A DNA stretch of 64,000 nt from positions 62,001 to 126,000 of the forward strand of contig JAOTTP010000001.1 of assembly GCA_029864405.1 (NCBI GenBank). Direction: 5' to 3'. The translations under genes and the position numbers were made by a program. The DNA comes from Nitrospirota bacterium (lineage in GTDB: Bacteria > Nitrospirota > Nitrospiria > Nitrospirales > UBA8639). How positions within the stretch are numbered: the first letter of the stretch is position 1; every line of letters starts with the position of its first letter. Below are positions 34,881 to 43,718 of this stretch, in pieces. Below the pieces are notes generated by a model. It ran no database searches. It was not told where the DNA came from and was given only the letters and a program-made list of their open reading frames with translations.

Positions 34881-35660
34881 TCATTGAAAACTATTCATCA
34901 GTGCTCCCACGACCAAAAACCATCCATCAGCCAACACAAACAACACCAACTTAAACGGCAACGAGATCATGATCGGTGGCAACATCATCATACCCATGGA
35001 CATTAAAATACTGGCGACAATCATATCGATCACTAAAAATGGGACGTAAATGAGAAAGCCAATTTGAAACGCCGTGCGCAATTCACTCGTGACAAACGCC
35101 GGCACCAGAAGATGGAACGGCACATCATCCGGCGTCTGAGGGTGGGGAACTTTCGCCATCTCCACAAACAAGGTTAAATCCTTTTCGCGTACTTGTTTCA
35201 GCATAAACAGTCTCAGCGGGATCTTGGCCCGTTCAAGCGCCACTTCCTGTGTCACCTTCTGTTCCAACAGCGGGTTGAGGGCCTCAACCCGAATTTGTTC
35301 CCACACCGGCATCATGATAAACAGGGTCAAAAACATGGCCAAGCCAACCATCACTTGATTGGGTGGCGCATGCAGTGTCCCCAAAGCCTGTCGAAGAAGA
35401 CCCAAGACAATCACGACGCGCGTAAATGCCGTCACCAGCATCAACAGGGCTGGCGCAAGCGTTAAGGCCGTCAGGAGAAAGAGGATGCGAAGCCCGAAGG
35501 TCCAGGGTTCGGCCCCGTCCAATCCGGACACCTGTAAACTGATCGCCGGATCCTTGGTGGCCTGGGCAAAGGCCGAGGTCGACAGCCCCATGACTAGACT
35601 CATGCCTAGCAGTCCCGAAAGGTCACGTCGTCCACGAAACCCGTAAAATGGTTTGATCAC
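34881..35660 (-). CDS. fliP: Flagellar export gate protein FliP
   Basis: About 259 residues with an N-terminal signal sequence (ending STSAFAQA) and four hydrophobic segments. VTAFTRVVIVLGLLRQALGT, PPNQVMVGLAMFLTLFIM and FQIGFLIYVPFLVIDMIVAS are strongly conserved in FliP. I chose GTG 35660, which overlaps the fliO stop as GTGA and has GAGGAG upstream; this gives the standard length. Longer frames overlap fliO. Confidence 0.94.
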   Translation of the reverse strand: MIKPFYGFRGRRDLSGLLGMSLVMGLSTSAFAQATKDPAISLQVSGLDGAEPWTFGLRILFLLTALTLAPALLMLVTAFTRVVIVLGLLRQALGTLHAPPNQVMVGLAMFLTLFIMMPVWEQIRVEALNPLLEQKVTQEVALERAKIPLRLFMLKQVREKDLTLFVEMAKVPHPQTPDDVPFHLLVPAFVTSELRTAFQIGFLIYVPFLVIDMIVASILMSMGMMMLPPIMISLPFKLVLFVLADGWFLVVGALMNSFQ

Positions 35661-36091
35661 GACCTCTCCTCTCCCCTCACCCGTACGACGCCTTTGGACA
35701 TTCGGATGGGCGGTTCGGATGTCACAGATCCCATTTCGGATTTCCCAAATGCCTGCCGGGTCCACTGGCCCCACCAGGCGCCTAACGGCCCGACGAGCGG
35801 ATTCGCAATGGAGCGGAGCCGATCAATTCGATCGGCATCCGCAACTGTCGTGAGCAACGTCATCTCCCGTGCCGTCGTCCCCAACACCAACACTTCTCCG
35901 GCCACTTCAACGAGCATGATGTGCTTTCCCGTCCCGACCCGGAGTCCGCCTAAAATGCGCATCACCGGATCGCCGCTCTTTCCCGGCAATTCCCCGAATG
36001 TGCGCCGAACCCAGGCTAATCCTCCAAGAAGGACCAGGACCACCAAGGCCAAAGTGCCCGCCATTTTGAGCGCTTCATGTGTGAGATCCAT
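35657..36091 (-). CDS. fliO: Flagellar biogenesis protein FliO
   Basis: 144 residues: one transmembrane helix near the N-terminus (ALKMAGTLALVVLVLLGGLA) and a cytosolic domain with ILGGLRVGTGKHIMLVEVAGEVLVLG, the usual FliO core. FliO helps assemble the FliP ring. It overlaps fliP by 4 nt. A proline/arginine-rich tail of about 30 residues follows the core. Confidence 0.9.
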   Translation of the reverse strand: MDLTHEALKMAGTLALVVLVLLGGLAWVRRTFGELPGKSGDPVMRILGGLRVGTGKHIMLVEVAGEVLVLGTTAREMTLLTTVADADRIDRLRSIANPLVGPLGAWWGQWTRQAFGKSEMGSVTSEPPIRMSKGVVRVRGEERS

Positions 36092-36118
36092 ATTGTTCTA
36101 GTTGAAAGTAAGAACTTA

Positions 36119-36228
36119 AAGTGAGGTGTCAGGTGTCAGGAGACAGAAAAAAGAATTGGTCGTGTACCCCGACATTTTATACGCGCCTTACTCTTCACTC
36201 CTGACGCCTCACCCCTTACGCCTAACGT
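36119..36228. repeat. Heptad-hairpin repeat
   Basis: Arm agtgaggtgtcaggtgtcagg, loop GGAGACAGAAAAAAGAATTG, pyrimidine arm cgccttactcttcactcctg onward. It lies between fliN and fliO and touches the fliN stop. Confidence 0.75.
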
Positions 36229-36635
36229 CCCTTTCGAAGTTTATTCACACGCTCGGTCGGGCTAATCACGTCTGTGAGACGGATGCCGAATTTCTCATTC
36301 ACCATCACCACCTCACCACGCGCGACTAACCGCTCATTCACCAACACTTCCAAGGGTTCACCGGCGAGTTTATCCAATTCCACAATGGATCCCGGTCCTA
36401 ACTGCAACAAGTCCTTAATCAGCATGCGGGTGTTGCCCAGTTGGGCAGAAAGCACCAACGGAATATCTAAGATCCGATTTAAGTTCTGATCGTGAGACGT
36501 ATTCAATTGTGGCGCCTGGCTGCTGCTACTCGCCTCAGCGTTCTGTTCTTTTGCCGCCGCTTCCTGCGCTAACGCCTCCATCATTTCTTTCTCAGCATCA
36601 AACGTGTCCATGTCGATGTTGTCTTCTTCACTCAT
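36222..36635 (-). CDS. fliN: Flagellar switch protein FliN
   Basis: 137 residues. The C-terminal SpoA-type domain (about 58-137) contains ILDIPLVLSAQLGNTRMLIKDLLQLGPGSIVELDK and VVMVNEKFGIRLTDVI features, diagnostic for FliN (quoted here as two adjoining blocks of fewer than 20 residues each: ILDIPLVLSAQLGNTRML and IKDLLQLGPGSIVELDK). The first 50 residues are acidic and Ala/Gln-rich. With FliM and FliG it forms the C ring that binds CheY-P. Start ATG 36635 follows GGAG. Confidence 0.95.
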   Translation of the reverse strand: MSEEDNIDMDTFDAEKEMMEALAQEAAAKEQNAEASSSSQAPQLNTSHDQNLNRILDIPLVLSAQLGNTRMLIKDLLQLGPGSIVELDKLAGEPLEVLVNERLVARGEVVMVNEKFGIRLTDVISPTERVNKLRKGR

Positions 36636-36696
36636 CGTTCATCTCCAGGTTTCCACGGTCAGTGACTGGCCGGCGCCTTATCGCGTTCACCGGCCC

Positions 36697-37686
36697 TTAC
36701 TCTCTCGCCAGAATGATGTCCTTGATCTGAAATGATTGCATGCCCTTGGTGGTTCCCGGAGAACCAAGAAACTTTGGCACCCCTTCCACTGTGGCCGTTA
36801 ACAGCTGCGTGGTCCCTTGATTCAACCCGATCACATCGCCTGGAGAAAATTGCATCAATTCCTTCACCGAGATTTCCGTTTCTCCCAAACACACGGACAT
36901 CGTGACATAGGCTTCCTTCAGCCTGGCAGAAAAGCGTTTCAACCAGCCAAGATCCGTTTCAAACGAGTCTCCCTGGAAACTCACCTGCAGACGTTCTCGG
37001 ATCGGCTCCAACATCGCATAGGGAAGACAGAGGTGGAGATCTCCCACAGAATTGCCTAATTCGATGCCCAAAGTGACCACAATAACGATATCCGCCGGCA
37101 ACACAATGGCAGCCAACTGAGGATTCATTTCTACCCGAACCGCATTGATGAGGAGTTTTTGGACGGGGTTCCAGGCTTTTTGGAGATTCCCCAACCCCAT
37201 CAGCATGACCTTCTTCATCACGCGCTGCTCAATGATGGTAAAATCTTGCCCTTCCGGCTTAACATGAGTCTGTCCGGCTCCCCCAAAAAAATGATCAACC
37301 AGCAAATACACCGTCGCCGCATCCGTGGCGATCATCGCTAAGCCGCGAAGAGGGTCCATGGAGATAATCTGGAGATAGGCCGGGACGGGAAGACGTTTGG
37401 TGAACTCCCCGAACTTCATCACCGTTTGGTTCGTGACCGTGACCTCAGCGGTTTTACGAAGCACGTCGCTCAGAGAGAGGCGAAAACCACGCGAGAATTG
37501 CTGGTGGATCACATCCAGGGTCGGCATTCGCCCGCGAACAACCCATTCCTGATTCCCCAAATCATACGGAATCGTTCCGTCCTGTGGTCCGGCATCTACT
37601 GGGTCTTCAGGTTCCGTCTCCACGTCGCCATCGGAAACCCCGCGAAGAAGGGCATCAACTTCATCCTGACTAAGAATTTTTTCCAT
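36697..37686 (-). CDS. fliM: Flagellar switch protein FliM
   Basis: About 329 residues. The N-terminal MEKILSQDEVDALLRGV carries the CheY-P binding segment (LSQDEVDALL). A CheC-like middle domain follows (DVIHQQFSRGFRLSLSDVL, MDPLRGLAMIATDA, FFGGAGQ) and a SpoA-type C-terminal domain (VCLGETEISVKELMQFSPGD). I placed the start at ATG 37686; a GTG at 37701 would add MPRPN. It lies between fliL and fliN in the second flagellar block. Confidence 0.95.
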   Translation of the reverse strand: MEKILSQDEVDALLRGVSDGDVETEPEDPVDAGPQDGTIPYDLGNQEWVVRGRMPTLDVIHQQFSRGFRLSLSDVLRKTAEVTVTNQTVMKFGEFTKRLPVPAYLQIISMDPLRGLAMIATDAATVYLLVDHFFGGAGQTHVKPEGQDFTIIEQRVMKKVMLMGLGNLQKAWNPVQKLLINAVRVEMNPQLAAIVLPADIVIVVTLGIELGNSVGDLHLCLPYAMLEPIRERLQVSFQGDSFETDLGWLKRFSARLKEAYVTMSVCLGETEISVKELMQFSPGDVIGLNQGTTQLLTATVEGVPKFLGSPGTTKGMQSFQIKDIILARE

Positions 37687-37748
37687 GTTGGGACGTGGCA
37701 CAAAGAGACAGCCCTGCCGTCTCTTCTCTCCTCTTTCTGACTCTATAC

Positions 37749-37798
37749 CTCTTACTCCTTACTCCTTACTCCTCACGCTTCACCCCTCACGCCTTACT
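37749..37798. repeat. Half heptad repeat (pyrimidine arm only)
   Basis: Only the pyrimidine arm (cttactccttactccttact and onward) is present between fliM and fliL; there is no matching purine arm. It runs into the fliL stop. Confidence 0.6.
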
Positions 37799-38294
37799 GA
37801 ATAATAAAATCCGTAAAGTACACATTGGCGACTTTGCCTTTACTCATGACTCCATTGACCCGAGTCATGATTTCTTCTCGAACCCGACGCTTTCCGTTGA
37901 CCGTTCTGAGTAATTGCGATTCTTTACTGCTCAATAACACCAGGAGCGCATCGCGAATCGCCGGGATTTTGTGTTGATAATCCGTTTTTTCTTCGGGCCG
38001 GTCTAATTCCAGCTTGATACTCACTTTTAGAAACCGCAGTTCCTCCCGATCCGCCAAATTGAGAAGAAAGGGCTCTAAGTCCATCACTGGCCCGGGCTCT
38101 TCATGACCTGCCTCGGCTTTGGCATGCTCCTCGTGCTCGGCTGGCTTGTCCTCTCCACCGCCCATGAAATACCAGGCTGCACCTCCTCCTCCAGCCAGAA
38201 GGAGCACACCCGCGATAATAATCAGCAGCATTTTTTTCCCGGATGCGGCTTTGGCATGTGCTTCTTCTTTGGCTTGGGCATCGTCTTCAGCCAT
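37794..38294 (-). CDS. fliL: Flagellar basal-body protein FliL
   Basis: 166 residues: short cytosolic N-terminus, one transmembrane helix (about 21-44, KKMLLIIIAGVLLLAGGGGA), and a periplasmic domain with MDLEPFLLNLAD, FLKVSIKLEL and LLVLLSSKESQLL, typical of FliL. It supports the stators and high torque. It is the first gene of the second flagellar block and has a strong sigma54 promoter about 60-70 nt upstream. Start ATG 38294 follows GAGGTT. Confidence 0.94.
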   Translation of the reverse strand: MAEDDAQAKEEAHAKAASGKKMLLIIIAGVLLLAGGGGAAWYFMGGGEDKPAEHEEHAKAEAGHEEPGPVMDLEPFLLNLADREELRFLKVSIKLELDRPEEKTDYQHKIPAIRDALLVLLSSKESQLLRTVNGKRRVREEIMTRVNGVMSKGKVANVYFTDFIIQ

Positions 38295-38351
38295 ACATCA
38301 ACCTCACACGCTAAAAAGTTTTTGGGGTCATCACATTCCTCTTCCCAAATC

Positions 38352-38367
38352 AGCAACCTTTGTGCCA
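38352..38367 (-). promoter_or_regulatory. Sigma54 promoter of the fliL block
   Basis: On the minus strand TGGCACA-AAGG-TTGCT. It has the conserved GG and GC with the exact 10-nt spacing and nearly full agreement with TGGCACG-N4-TTGCW. Transcription would begin near 38341, about 47 nt before the fliL ATG. Confidence 0.8.
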
Positions 38368-38540
38368 CTCCTATGTTCTACGTAAGCGCACCGATTCCAA
38401 CTCTCTCAACCAACTGTATTTCAATATATTTCTGGCAAATGCACTCCGGACAATTCCTTTTCCCTCCCATAGACAAGGACCTTCCTTTTCGTCACTTTCC
38501 TGGCATTCCGCGGGGACCTTTGACAGGTTCGACTATGGGA

Positions 38541-38583
38541 AGGTGAGGGGTAAGGCGTGAGGAGTGAGGGGTGAGGAGTGGGA
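38541..38583. repeat. Purine arm of a heptad repeat (six perfect heptads)
   Basis: The clearest example of the 7-nt period: ggtgagg ggtaagg cgtgagg agtgagg ggtgagg agtggga in sequence. It is separated from the rest of the repeat (39006-39113) by the 404-bp element at 38597-39000. Confidence 0.8.
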
Positions 38584-38596
38584 CGGGAAAAACGTA

Positions 38597-39000
38597 GATC
38601 ATACAGAATTTATGGTTCTGGCCTTACACCTTTACCATGTGTATCCAGAATCCATCTTGGGAGTTGTCAGTCAAAAAGCGATGGAAGAAGAACGCATTTG
38701 CACTGGTGTCTTCGACTCGCGTATCAACCTGATTTTCTGTGTTACCGAGTTTCGCCCCGGCAGGCGAGGGCCTTTTGTTCCGGCAAAAGGCCCCAAAACC
38801 ATTGACGCCCCGTCCGGCCCCATTAAATAGGACGGACGCCAGACATAGGAGGGCGGACCAACTCGCTCCACTCAAACAAGGCCCGCCAGTGGATAAGAGC
38901 GTCCCTCCCTTGGGCCAGACGGCAGGCGTCGGACCACAGGGGAGACGAACCTTTCAGGGACTCACATGAAAGAGCGAGAAGCCATATATTCTGTATGATC
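38597..39000. mobile_element. 404-bp element with 18-bp terminal inverted repeats
   Basis: The ends are GATCATACAGAATTTATG (38597-38614) and, reverse-complemented, GATCATACAGAATATATG (38983-39000): 17 of 18 identical. Inside is a perfect 10-bp hairpin (GGGCCTTTTG / CAAAAGGCCC, near 38767-38793) and further GC-rich self-complementary stretches. No transposase is encoded; the longest frames do not look like a protein. It is consistent with a MITE-like or structured-RNA element inserted into a heptad repeat. No clear target-site duplication is visible, so mobility is inferred. Confidence 0.55.
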
Positions 39001-39005
39001 CAAAA

Positions 39006-39113
39006 GCGTACGGCGTGAAGAGAAAAGATGCATTTAGCAAATTAAGTCAGGTAATCTTTTCGACCTTCTCCTTACCCCTTACTTTTCACTCCTTACTCCT
39101 TACGGTTCACGAG
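39006..39113. repeat. Heptad-hairpin repeat (continuation)
   Basis: Short purine arm (gcgtacggcgtgaagag), AT-rich loop, and a pyrimidine arm of about seven heptads (ctccttaccccttacttttc...cttacggttcacg). It lies between the 404-bp element and the flgE terminator. Confidence 0.7.
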
Positions 39114-39141
39114 GCATGTTTTTTCAACATTCCACTAAGGC

Positions 39142-39180
39142 AAAAAAAAGCCCCCAGGCAGGAACACCTGCCTGGGGGCT
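39142..39180 (-). terminator. Rho-independent terminator after flgE
   Basis: On the minus strand a perfect 14-bp stem (AGCCCCCAGGCAGG with its complement) and a 4-nt loop, followed by eight T. It begins 26 nt after the flgE stop and ends the flgB-to-flgE transcript. Confidence 0.93.
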
Positions 39181-39205
39181 AAACCACCTGTTGCCAGGTG
39201 ACGAA

Positions 39206-40543
39206 CTATCTGGCCAGATTCACCAGTTCTCCGAGTAGATCATTGGTGGTGGTGATGATTCGTGAATTCGCTTGAAAGCCACGCTGCATGATAATCATGT
39301 TCACTAATTCTTCACCCAAATCAACATTGGAGGCTTCTAAGGTACTCGCAATGACTTTTCCAAATGACCCCAAGCCTGGCGTCCCAACCAAGGGAGTGCC
39401 GGAATCACCGGATTGAATAAACAGATTCTTTCCAATGGGTTGCAGACCATCAGGATTGATGAAACGTGTCAGAGCCACCTGCCCTAGATTGCGAGTTGTT
39501 CCGTTGGTAAACCGTCCCTGAATCAATCCATCTTCAGCAATTGACGTGCTCGCTAGAGTCCCATTGGCAAACCCATCTTGTGACAAGGTTAAGAGTACCG
39601 AGGCAGATCCTTGCTGCAACATGCCATCAGTCCCTGTTCCACCGTCGGTGGTAATACTTGTGCCAAAATCAAAAAGGATTGGCTGTGGGACCGTAGATCC
39701 TCCGACAAATGAAATATTCTGGGGAGAGCCGGCACCTGGAGCTTCCACATCCAATAATCCGGTGCTTGTAAATGTCAATGTTCCTTGCGCGACCAAAGCA
39801 TTTCCCGTAGTTGTGTTATTAGCTATTGATGCTGTCACTTCAGAATCCTGTGCAATAACGCTATAGGTCCATTCATTTACCGCAGTCTTTGAAAAATACA
39901 CGGTTAAGTCATGCCCAGCTCCTAAGGTATCAAAAACCCGAATTCCATTACTAAACTGGGAATTTGCTGAGTTAGATGGATCGGCCAGGAGTGCCGCATT
40001 TGTAAACCCTGTAAGAACTGGTTCGCTGGCTTTGAGATTACCACTCATGACGGTTTCGGTTGTGGGAATACCAATTTGTTGTACTGTCGTGAATGTTATG
40101 TTCCCAAGGCTTCCTGTATTAATATTTCCCGCAGCATCAGCCTGGTATCCTTGCAGCCGCAATCCGGCCGGGCTCACAATATTCCCGTTAGCATCAACAT
40201 TGAATTGCCCTGCACGCGTGAAAAATGGAAGGCCCGAAGCATCACTCACCTGAAAAAACCCATCACCATCGATAGCCAAGTCCAATGCATTTGAGGTTGT
40301 TTGAAGCGACCCCTGGGTAAAACTGGGATCAACGCCCAAGACCCGCACGCCCCGCCCTTCCACTAATGCAGACGATGCCCCTCCAAGGCCCAAATTCGCC
40401 CCAAACAAATCACCGAAGGATACAGTTCGAGTCTTGAATCCAATGGTTTGCGCATTGGCAATGTTGTTTCCGATTTCAGTGAGCGCCCGGCTGGTTGCGT
40501 TAATTCCACTCGTGGCTGAAAAAAATGCTGAGGTAATTCCCAT
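39206..40543 (-). CDS. flgE: Flagellar hook protein FlgE
   Basis: 445 residues. The N-terminal rod/hook signature (SGINATSRALTEIGNNIANA followed by QTIGFKTR) and the C-terminal helix with EELVNMIIMQRGFQANSRII are diagnostic; the middle region has FlgE-type domains (LQTTSNALDLAIDGDGFFQV). It is secreted through the flagellar export apparatus and polymerises into the hook. ATG 40543 follows AAGGAG. It is last in its block, after flgD and fliK. Confidence 0.96.
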   Translation of the reverse strand: MGITSAFFSATSGINATSRALTEIGNNIANAQTIGFKTRTVSFGDLFGANLGLGGASSALVEGRGVRVLGVDPSFTQGSLQTTSNALDLAIDGDGFFQVSDASGLPFFTRAGQFNVDANGNIVSPAGLRLQGYQADAAGNINTGSLGNITFTTVQQIGIPTTETVMSGNLKASEPVLTGFTNAALLADPSNSANSQFSNGIRVFDTLGAGHDLTVYFSKTAVNEWTYSVIAQDSEVTASIANNTTTGNALVAQGTLTFTSTGLLDVEAPGAGSPQNISFVGGSTVPQPILFDFGTSITTDGGTGTDGMLQQGSASVLLTLSQDGFANGTLASTSIAEDGLIQGRFTNGTTRNLGQVALTRFINPDGLQPIGKNLFIQSGDSGTPLVGTPGLGSFGKVIASTLEASNVDLGEELVNMIIMQRGFQANSRIITTTNDLLGELVNLAR

Positions 40544-40602
40544 TGGTGCTTACTCCTTCCATATGCCTAAAGACCATGATTCGTCGCCCACAACCGTCCA
40601 TT

Positions 40603-41268
40603 TTATAATATGGAGATAATGTCCTCGGTGTGTAGTGTCTTCCCACTTTGAAGGACCACCGGGCTCTCCGTTCCAAAGACAATATTCGTGACCCGTTCAC
40701 GCGCGAACGTAAAGTTCGGAACCGCCTGTTTATTGGCGTCTTCGGCTTTAACCCTGAATTGATAGACGCCTTCGGGGACCCGGTCTCCCGACTCATTCAA
40801 CCCATCCCATTGAACCTGATGCGCACCCGGAGTTTCAAAGTCCGTGGATGTGAGTTTTCTGATGATTTCTTGATTCGGACCAAGGACTTCAATATTCACA
40901 CGGCTGGCGGTACCACTCAGCGCATAGGCCAGAGTGACCTCATCGTCCTTTCCAAGACTCACCGTATCGCCTTCGCTGACCACCGTCCGTCCAATCAAAT
41001 TCACCAGATCCAGTTGTGTCCGTTGTGTATCCTGGTGAATCAACTTTTCCAAGAGTTTATTGGTACTCGTGGTTTGCTCCAACGTGGTGAACTGCGCCAA
41101 CTGGGCGACAAAATCCTCATTTTGAACCGGGTTGGTCGGATCCTGACTTTGCAACTGCGTGACTAACAAACGAAGAAAGACATCAGACCCGAGCGCCGAG
41201 ACCGCCTCTTGGACACCGGCATTAGCTGTGACGTTCGTTCCGGATTGTGTTGACGTAATCGGATCCAT
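40603..41268 (-). CDS. flgD: Hook assembly scaffolding protein FlgD
   Basis: 221 residues. The N-terminal domain has SDVFLRLLVTQLQSQDPTNP and EDFVAQLAQFTTLEQ, the FlgD hallmark; the C-terminal part has a FlgD Ig-like/Tudor region (VQWDGLNESGDRVPEGVYQF). It caps the growing hook. ATG 41268 follows AGGAGTAG. It lies between fliK and flgE, as in many flagellar clusters. Confidence 0.95.
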   Translation of the reverse strand: MDPITSTQSGTNVTANAGVQEAVSALGSDVFLRLLVTQLQSQDPTNPVQNEDFVAQLAQFTTLEQTTSTNKLLEKLIHQDTQRTQLDLVNLIGRTVVSEGDTVSLGKDDEVTLAYALSGTASRVNIEVLGPNQEIIRKLTSTDFETPGAHQVQWDGLNESGDRVPEGVYQFRVKAEDANKQAVPNFTFARERVTNIVFGTESPVVLQSGKTLHTEDIISIL

Positions 41269-41322
41269 GACTCTCTACTCCTTCCTTATCGTGTCATTCT
41301 TCCACGAGATCATTGTTCAATC

Positions 41323-42825
41323 TCATGCCACCAGGTGCAAACCAGGGTCCTCAGCACGAATCGAAACATTGGAAAGCGATCCCGTTGCCTGATGAAGGGA
41401 GGTGGTTCCCCGTGGGCTCGTTTGCGTTCCCTGCCGATCTGATTGTGTTTTTGACTCCTGCTCGCCGTGATGGTCACGGACTTCAGCGGAAAATTCCTGT
41501 AACTCCATCTCGCCCTGGGCCAGTTGCTCCTCTAATTGTGGAACAAATTGGACAGCCAGATTTTTTAATGTCGCGTGATCCATCAGCAAACTGGCATAGA
41601 CCTGACGGTGCTGCACACCCACATCAATCTGCACCCGATTGGTTTCGGAGAGTTGCACCTCCATTTGGAGGCGTTGAAGCGGTGGACCCGGAAGATCGTG
41701 CACACGCTCTTCCGCCATCCGTACACCCGGTCCTGGGGAGGGAGAAGACGAGGACTGGTGAAAGAAGCCAGACTGAGAATGGGTGGAACCGCCCATGCCC
41801 GTATTGAGCCCCTGCCCACCATTGGGATCGATCCCCACAGCTTTTCCTGTTGCCTCAAGACCATCTCTGGAACGATCCCCTGTCAGAGAGACATTGACCT
41901 CTCCAAGGAGGTCCGGTGGAATTCCGATTGCTGATTCTTTCCCACTCGCCGATGATTCACTCAGCGGGGACGACACCCCACTCACGTATTTCAATCGGTT
42001 CTGACTCACTTGAACCGCATCGGCAAGACCCGCTGGCGTTTCTTCAAATGGCAATGGAGCATGAAAGGCCTGATTGGCCGCTGGTTTGAGTGGCCCCTGA
42101 GGAGTCTCTAGTGGTGGTGGCACACTTCTCGGGAGAGAAAGCTCTATATCTTGCGCAGGCTGTAACAGACGGTCCGGTGTTTTGACATGTGCTTGTTCAG
42201 CTACGGGCACCGACACCTCAACAACTGATTTGTCGGCATGTTGAAGAATCTGTTTCGAATCCACATTGGTGACAAGGGGAGCCGCACTTTGATCAACGAG
42301 CGGATTCCCAACCGATGGCGTCGGACGTAATGAGGGTCCTCCCAAAACCGACTTGTCCTGAGTGAGAGAGCCGGGCAAGAGCCCGATCAGTGTACGTGAA
42401 CTCTCGATTTGGCCCACCCCACCGCTCCCCTTTCCATCTTCTGCTGGCAAGGGGAATGAAGCGGTTTCCACAGCAGCAACGTCTCCGGTGATTTGCTGTC
42501 TAGCACCGTCGTCAGTGCCTTGCGGCTCATCACCTTTTAAGGCCTTCGCCAGATACAGGTATGGGAGAAGATCACCCGGTGCAGCTTGGGTGTACGGAAA
42601 CGACTCAAAAATCGCCACTCGTTCTTCATCGTTGCCTGAGATCGTGTTTGACAAACTGTTCAGAAGAACGTCAGCGGCCGACTGGTTTCGAAAAATTTTT
42701 GCAAATGGATTATTGGCAGGATTCTCTGTGGTTTTCGCCTGATCAATTCCGACTCCCCCAGTCTGACTGGTCACTTGTGGTGAACCCCCTAGAGGTCCGA
42801 AAAAGAATGGTAGGGCATTGATCAT
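41323..42825 (-). CDS. fliK: Hook-length control protein FliK
   Basis: 500 residues. Low-complexity, Pro/Ser-rich N-terminal part typical of the molecular ruler region, and a C-terminal Flg_hook-type domain (about 375-455) with LQMEVQLSETNRVQIDVGVQ and LAVQFVPQLEEQL. It controls hook length through FlhB. Identification rests on the C-terminal domain and on position between the MotE-like gene and flgD. Start ATG 42825, 3 nt after the preceding stop. Confidence 0.87.
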   Translation of the reverse strand: MINALPFFFGPLGGSPQVTSQTGGVGIDQAKTTENPANNPFAKIFRNQSAADVLLNSLSNTISGNDEERVAIFESFPYTQAAPGDLLPYLYLAKALKGDEPQGTDDGARQQITGDVAAVETASFPLPAEDGKGSGGVGQIESSRTLIGLLPGSLTQDKSVLGGPSLRPTPSVGNPLVDQSAAPLVTNVDSKQILQHADKSVVEVSVPVAEQAHVKTPDRLLQPAQDIELSLPRSVPPPLETPQGPLKPAANQAFHAPLPFEETPAGLADAVQVSQNRLKYVSGVSSPLSESSASGKESAIGIPPDLLGEVNVSLTGDRSRDGLEATGKAVGIDPNGGQGLNTGMGGSTHSQSGFFHQSSSSPSPGPGVRMAEERVHDLPGPPLQRLQMEVQLSETNRVQIDVGVQHRQVYASLLMDHATLKNLAVQFVPQLEEQLAQGEMELQEFSAEVRDHHGEQESKTQSDRQGTQTSPRGTTSLHQATGSLSNVSIRAEDPGLHLVA

Positions 42826-42828
42826 AGT

Positions 42829-43431
42829 TTATTTCCGGGGCTTGCCATCATTCCCTTGTTGTAGCTTAATGTCCCGATATCGCCGGAGGCCTTCGGACAA
42901 CCTGGCCGCTTTCGCCGGTTCGACGCCGGCTAACACGCCAGCGGCTTTTTTATCTTTGATTGAAGCCAAAATATCCAAGGCTAACCCTTCTCGCATTTGT
43001 GCGATTCGCAACGCGGCTTCTTCGGGATCCATGGATTCATAGATTTTGATTAAATGGATTAACGCGGGATCCTGTTCCACATATCGACGCTGTTCTTCTT
43101 CTAGCGAAGAGGCCTCCCCCACTAACCGTTTCCCCTCTTTGGTTTGTCGTGCAGCCAACGCCTCTAAATCCTGCTGGAGTGCGGTGAGCCGCTCTTCACG
43201 TTGTTGCAAACCACGTTCCCGCTCTTCCACCACTTTCAAACGCGCTTGTAGCTGTTCCAATAATGTGGTTTCTGCACTGGGCGCTTCCTCCTCCAGTCCG
43301 GCTTCAACTGGTTGATTTTCATGTGAATCCGGAGTTCCCACCGCCGGGGTTTCCTGAACGGATCCGACCGTGGTTGCCCATAACATCATGGCCAGCACCC
43401 ACCACACAATGAGTGATCGACTAGGCAACAT
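42829..43431 (-). CDS. MotE-like (MgtE N-domain type) flagellar-cluster protein
   Basis: About 200 residues when started at ATG 43431: an N-terminal signal anchor (MLPSRSLIVWWVLAMMLW), a long coiled coil (about 55-115), and a C-terminal domain IYESMDPEEAALRIAQM with DILASIKDKKAAGVLAGV, as in MotE/FlaA-like MgtE N-terminal domains. MotE acts as a periplasmic/coiled-coil chaperone of the motor. The frame continues upstream to ATG 43707 (92 more residues, AAGGGA upstream), but that part coincides with repeat sequence, so I regard it as non-coding. It lies between fliJ and fliK, a common MotE position. Confidence 0.78.
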   Translation of the reverse strand: MLPSRSLIVWWVLAMMLWATTVGSVQETPAVGTPDSHENQPVEAGLEEEAPSAETTLLEQLQARLKVVEERERGLQQREERLTALQQDLEALAARQTKEGKRLVGEASSLEEEQRRYVEQDPALIHLIKIYESMDPEEAALRIAQMREGLALDILASIKDKKAAGVLAGVEPAKAARLSEGLRRYRDIKLQQGNDGKPRK

Positions 43432-43718
43432 GTTTCTACTGAGGGGTGTTGAAAAATCCTGCCCTGAGTCTTGCCGAAGGGGCCGCCATGCCTGCGCCGA
43501 AGGTTCGGCAGACAGAACAGCACGTTCTATCGTTCGTGAAACGTGAGGCGTAACACCTGAAGCGAAAAGATCTATTTTTTCTCCTGACACCCCCACACTC
43601 CTCACGATCCTCGGCGGGCTCCCAACCGGAGCCTTGTCGAACACGCCGGTATTTGGTCTCTGGTCCCGGTCACGCATATGTTGATGATTCGGTGAAAATT
43701 TGGACATATTTCCATCCC
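43432..43718. repeat. Heptad-hairpin repeat inside other repeat-like sequence
   Basis: The heptad hairpin is at about 43532-43609 (cgttcgtgaaacgtgaggcg arm, loop AAAAGATCTATTTTTTC, pyrimidine arm). Flanking it are sequences such as TGCCCTGAGTCTTGCCGAAGG and GGAGCCTTGTCGAACAC that resemble common dispersed repeats. The region is open in the frame of the MotE-like gene. Confidence 0.6.

Noticed and set aside
38564..38969. Plus-strand frames of 75-88 codons inside the 404-bp element
   Set aside because: They overlap each other in different frames, begin in repeat sequence and show no domain; the interval is better explained as a non-coding inverted-repeat element.
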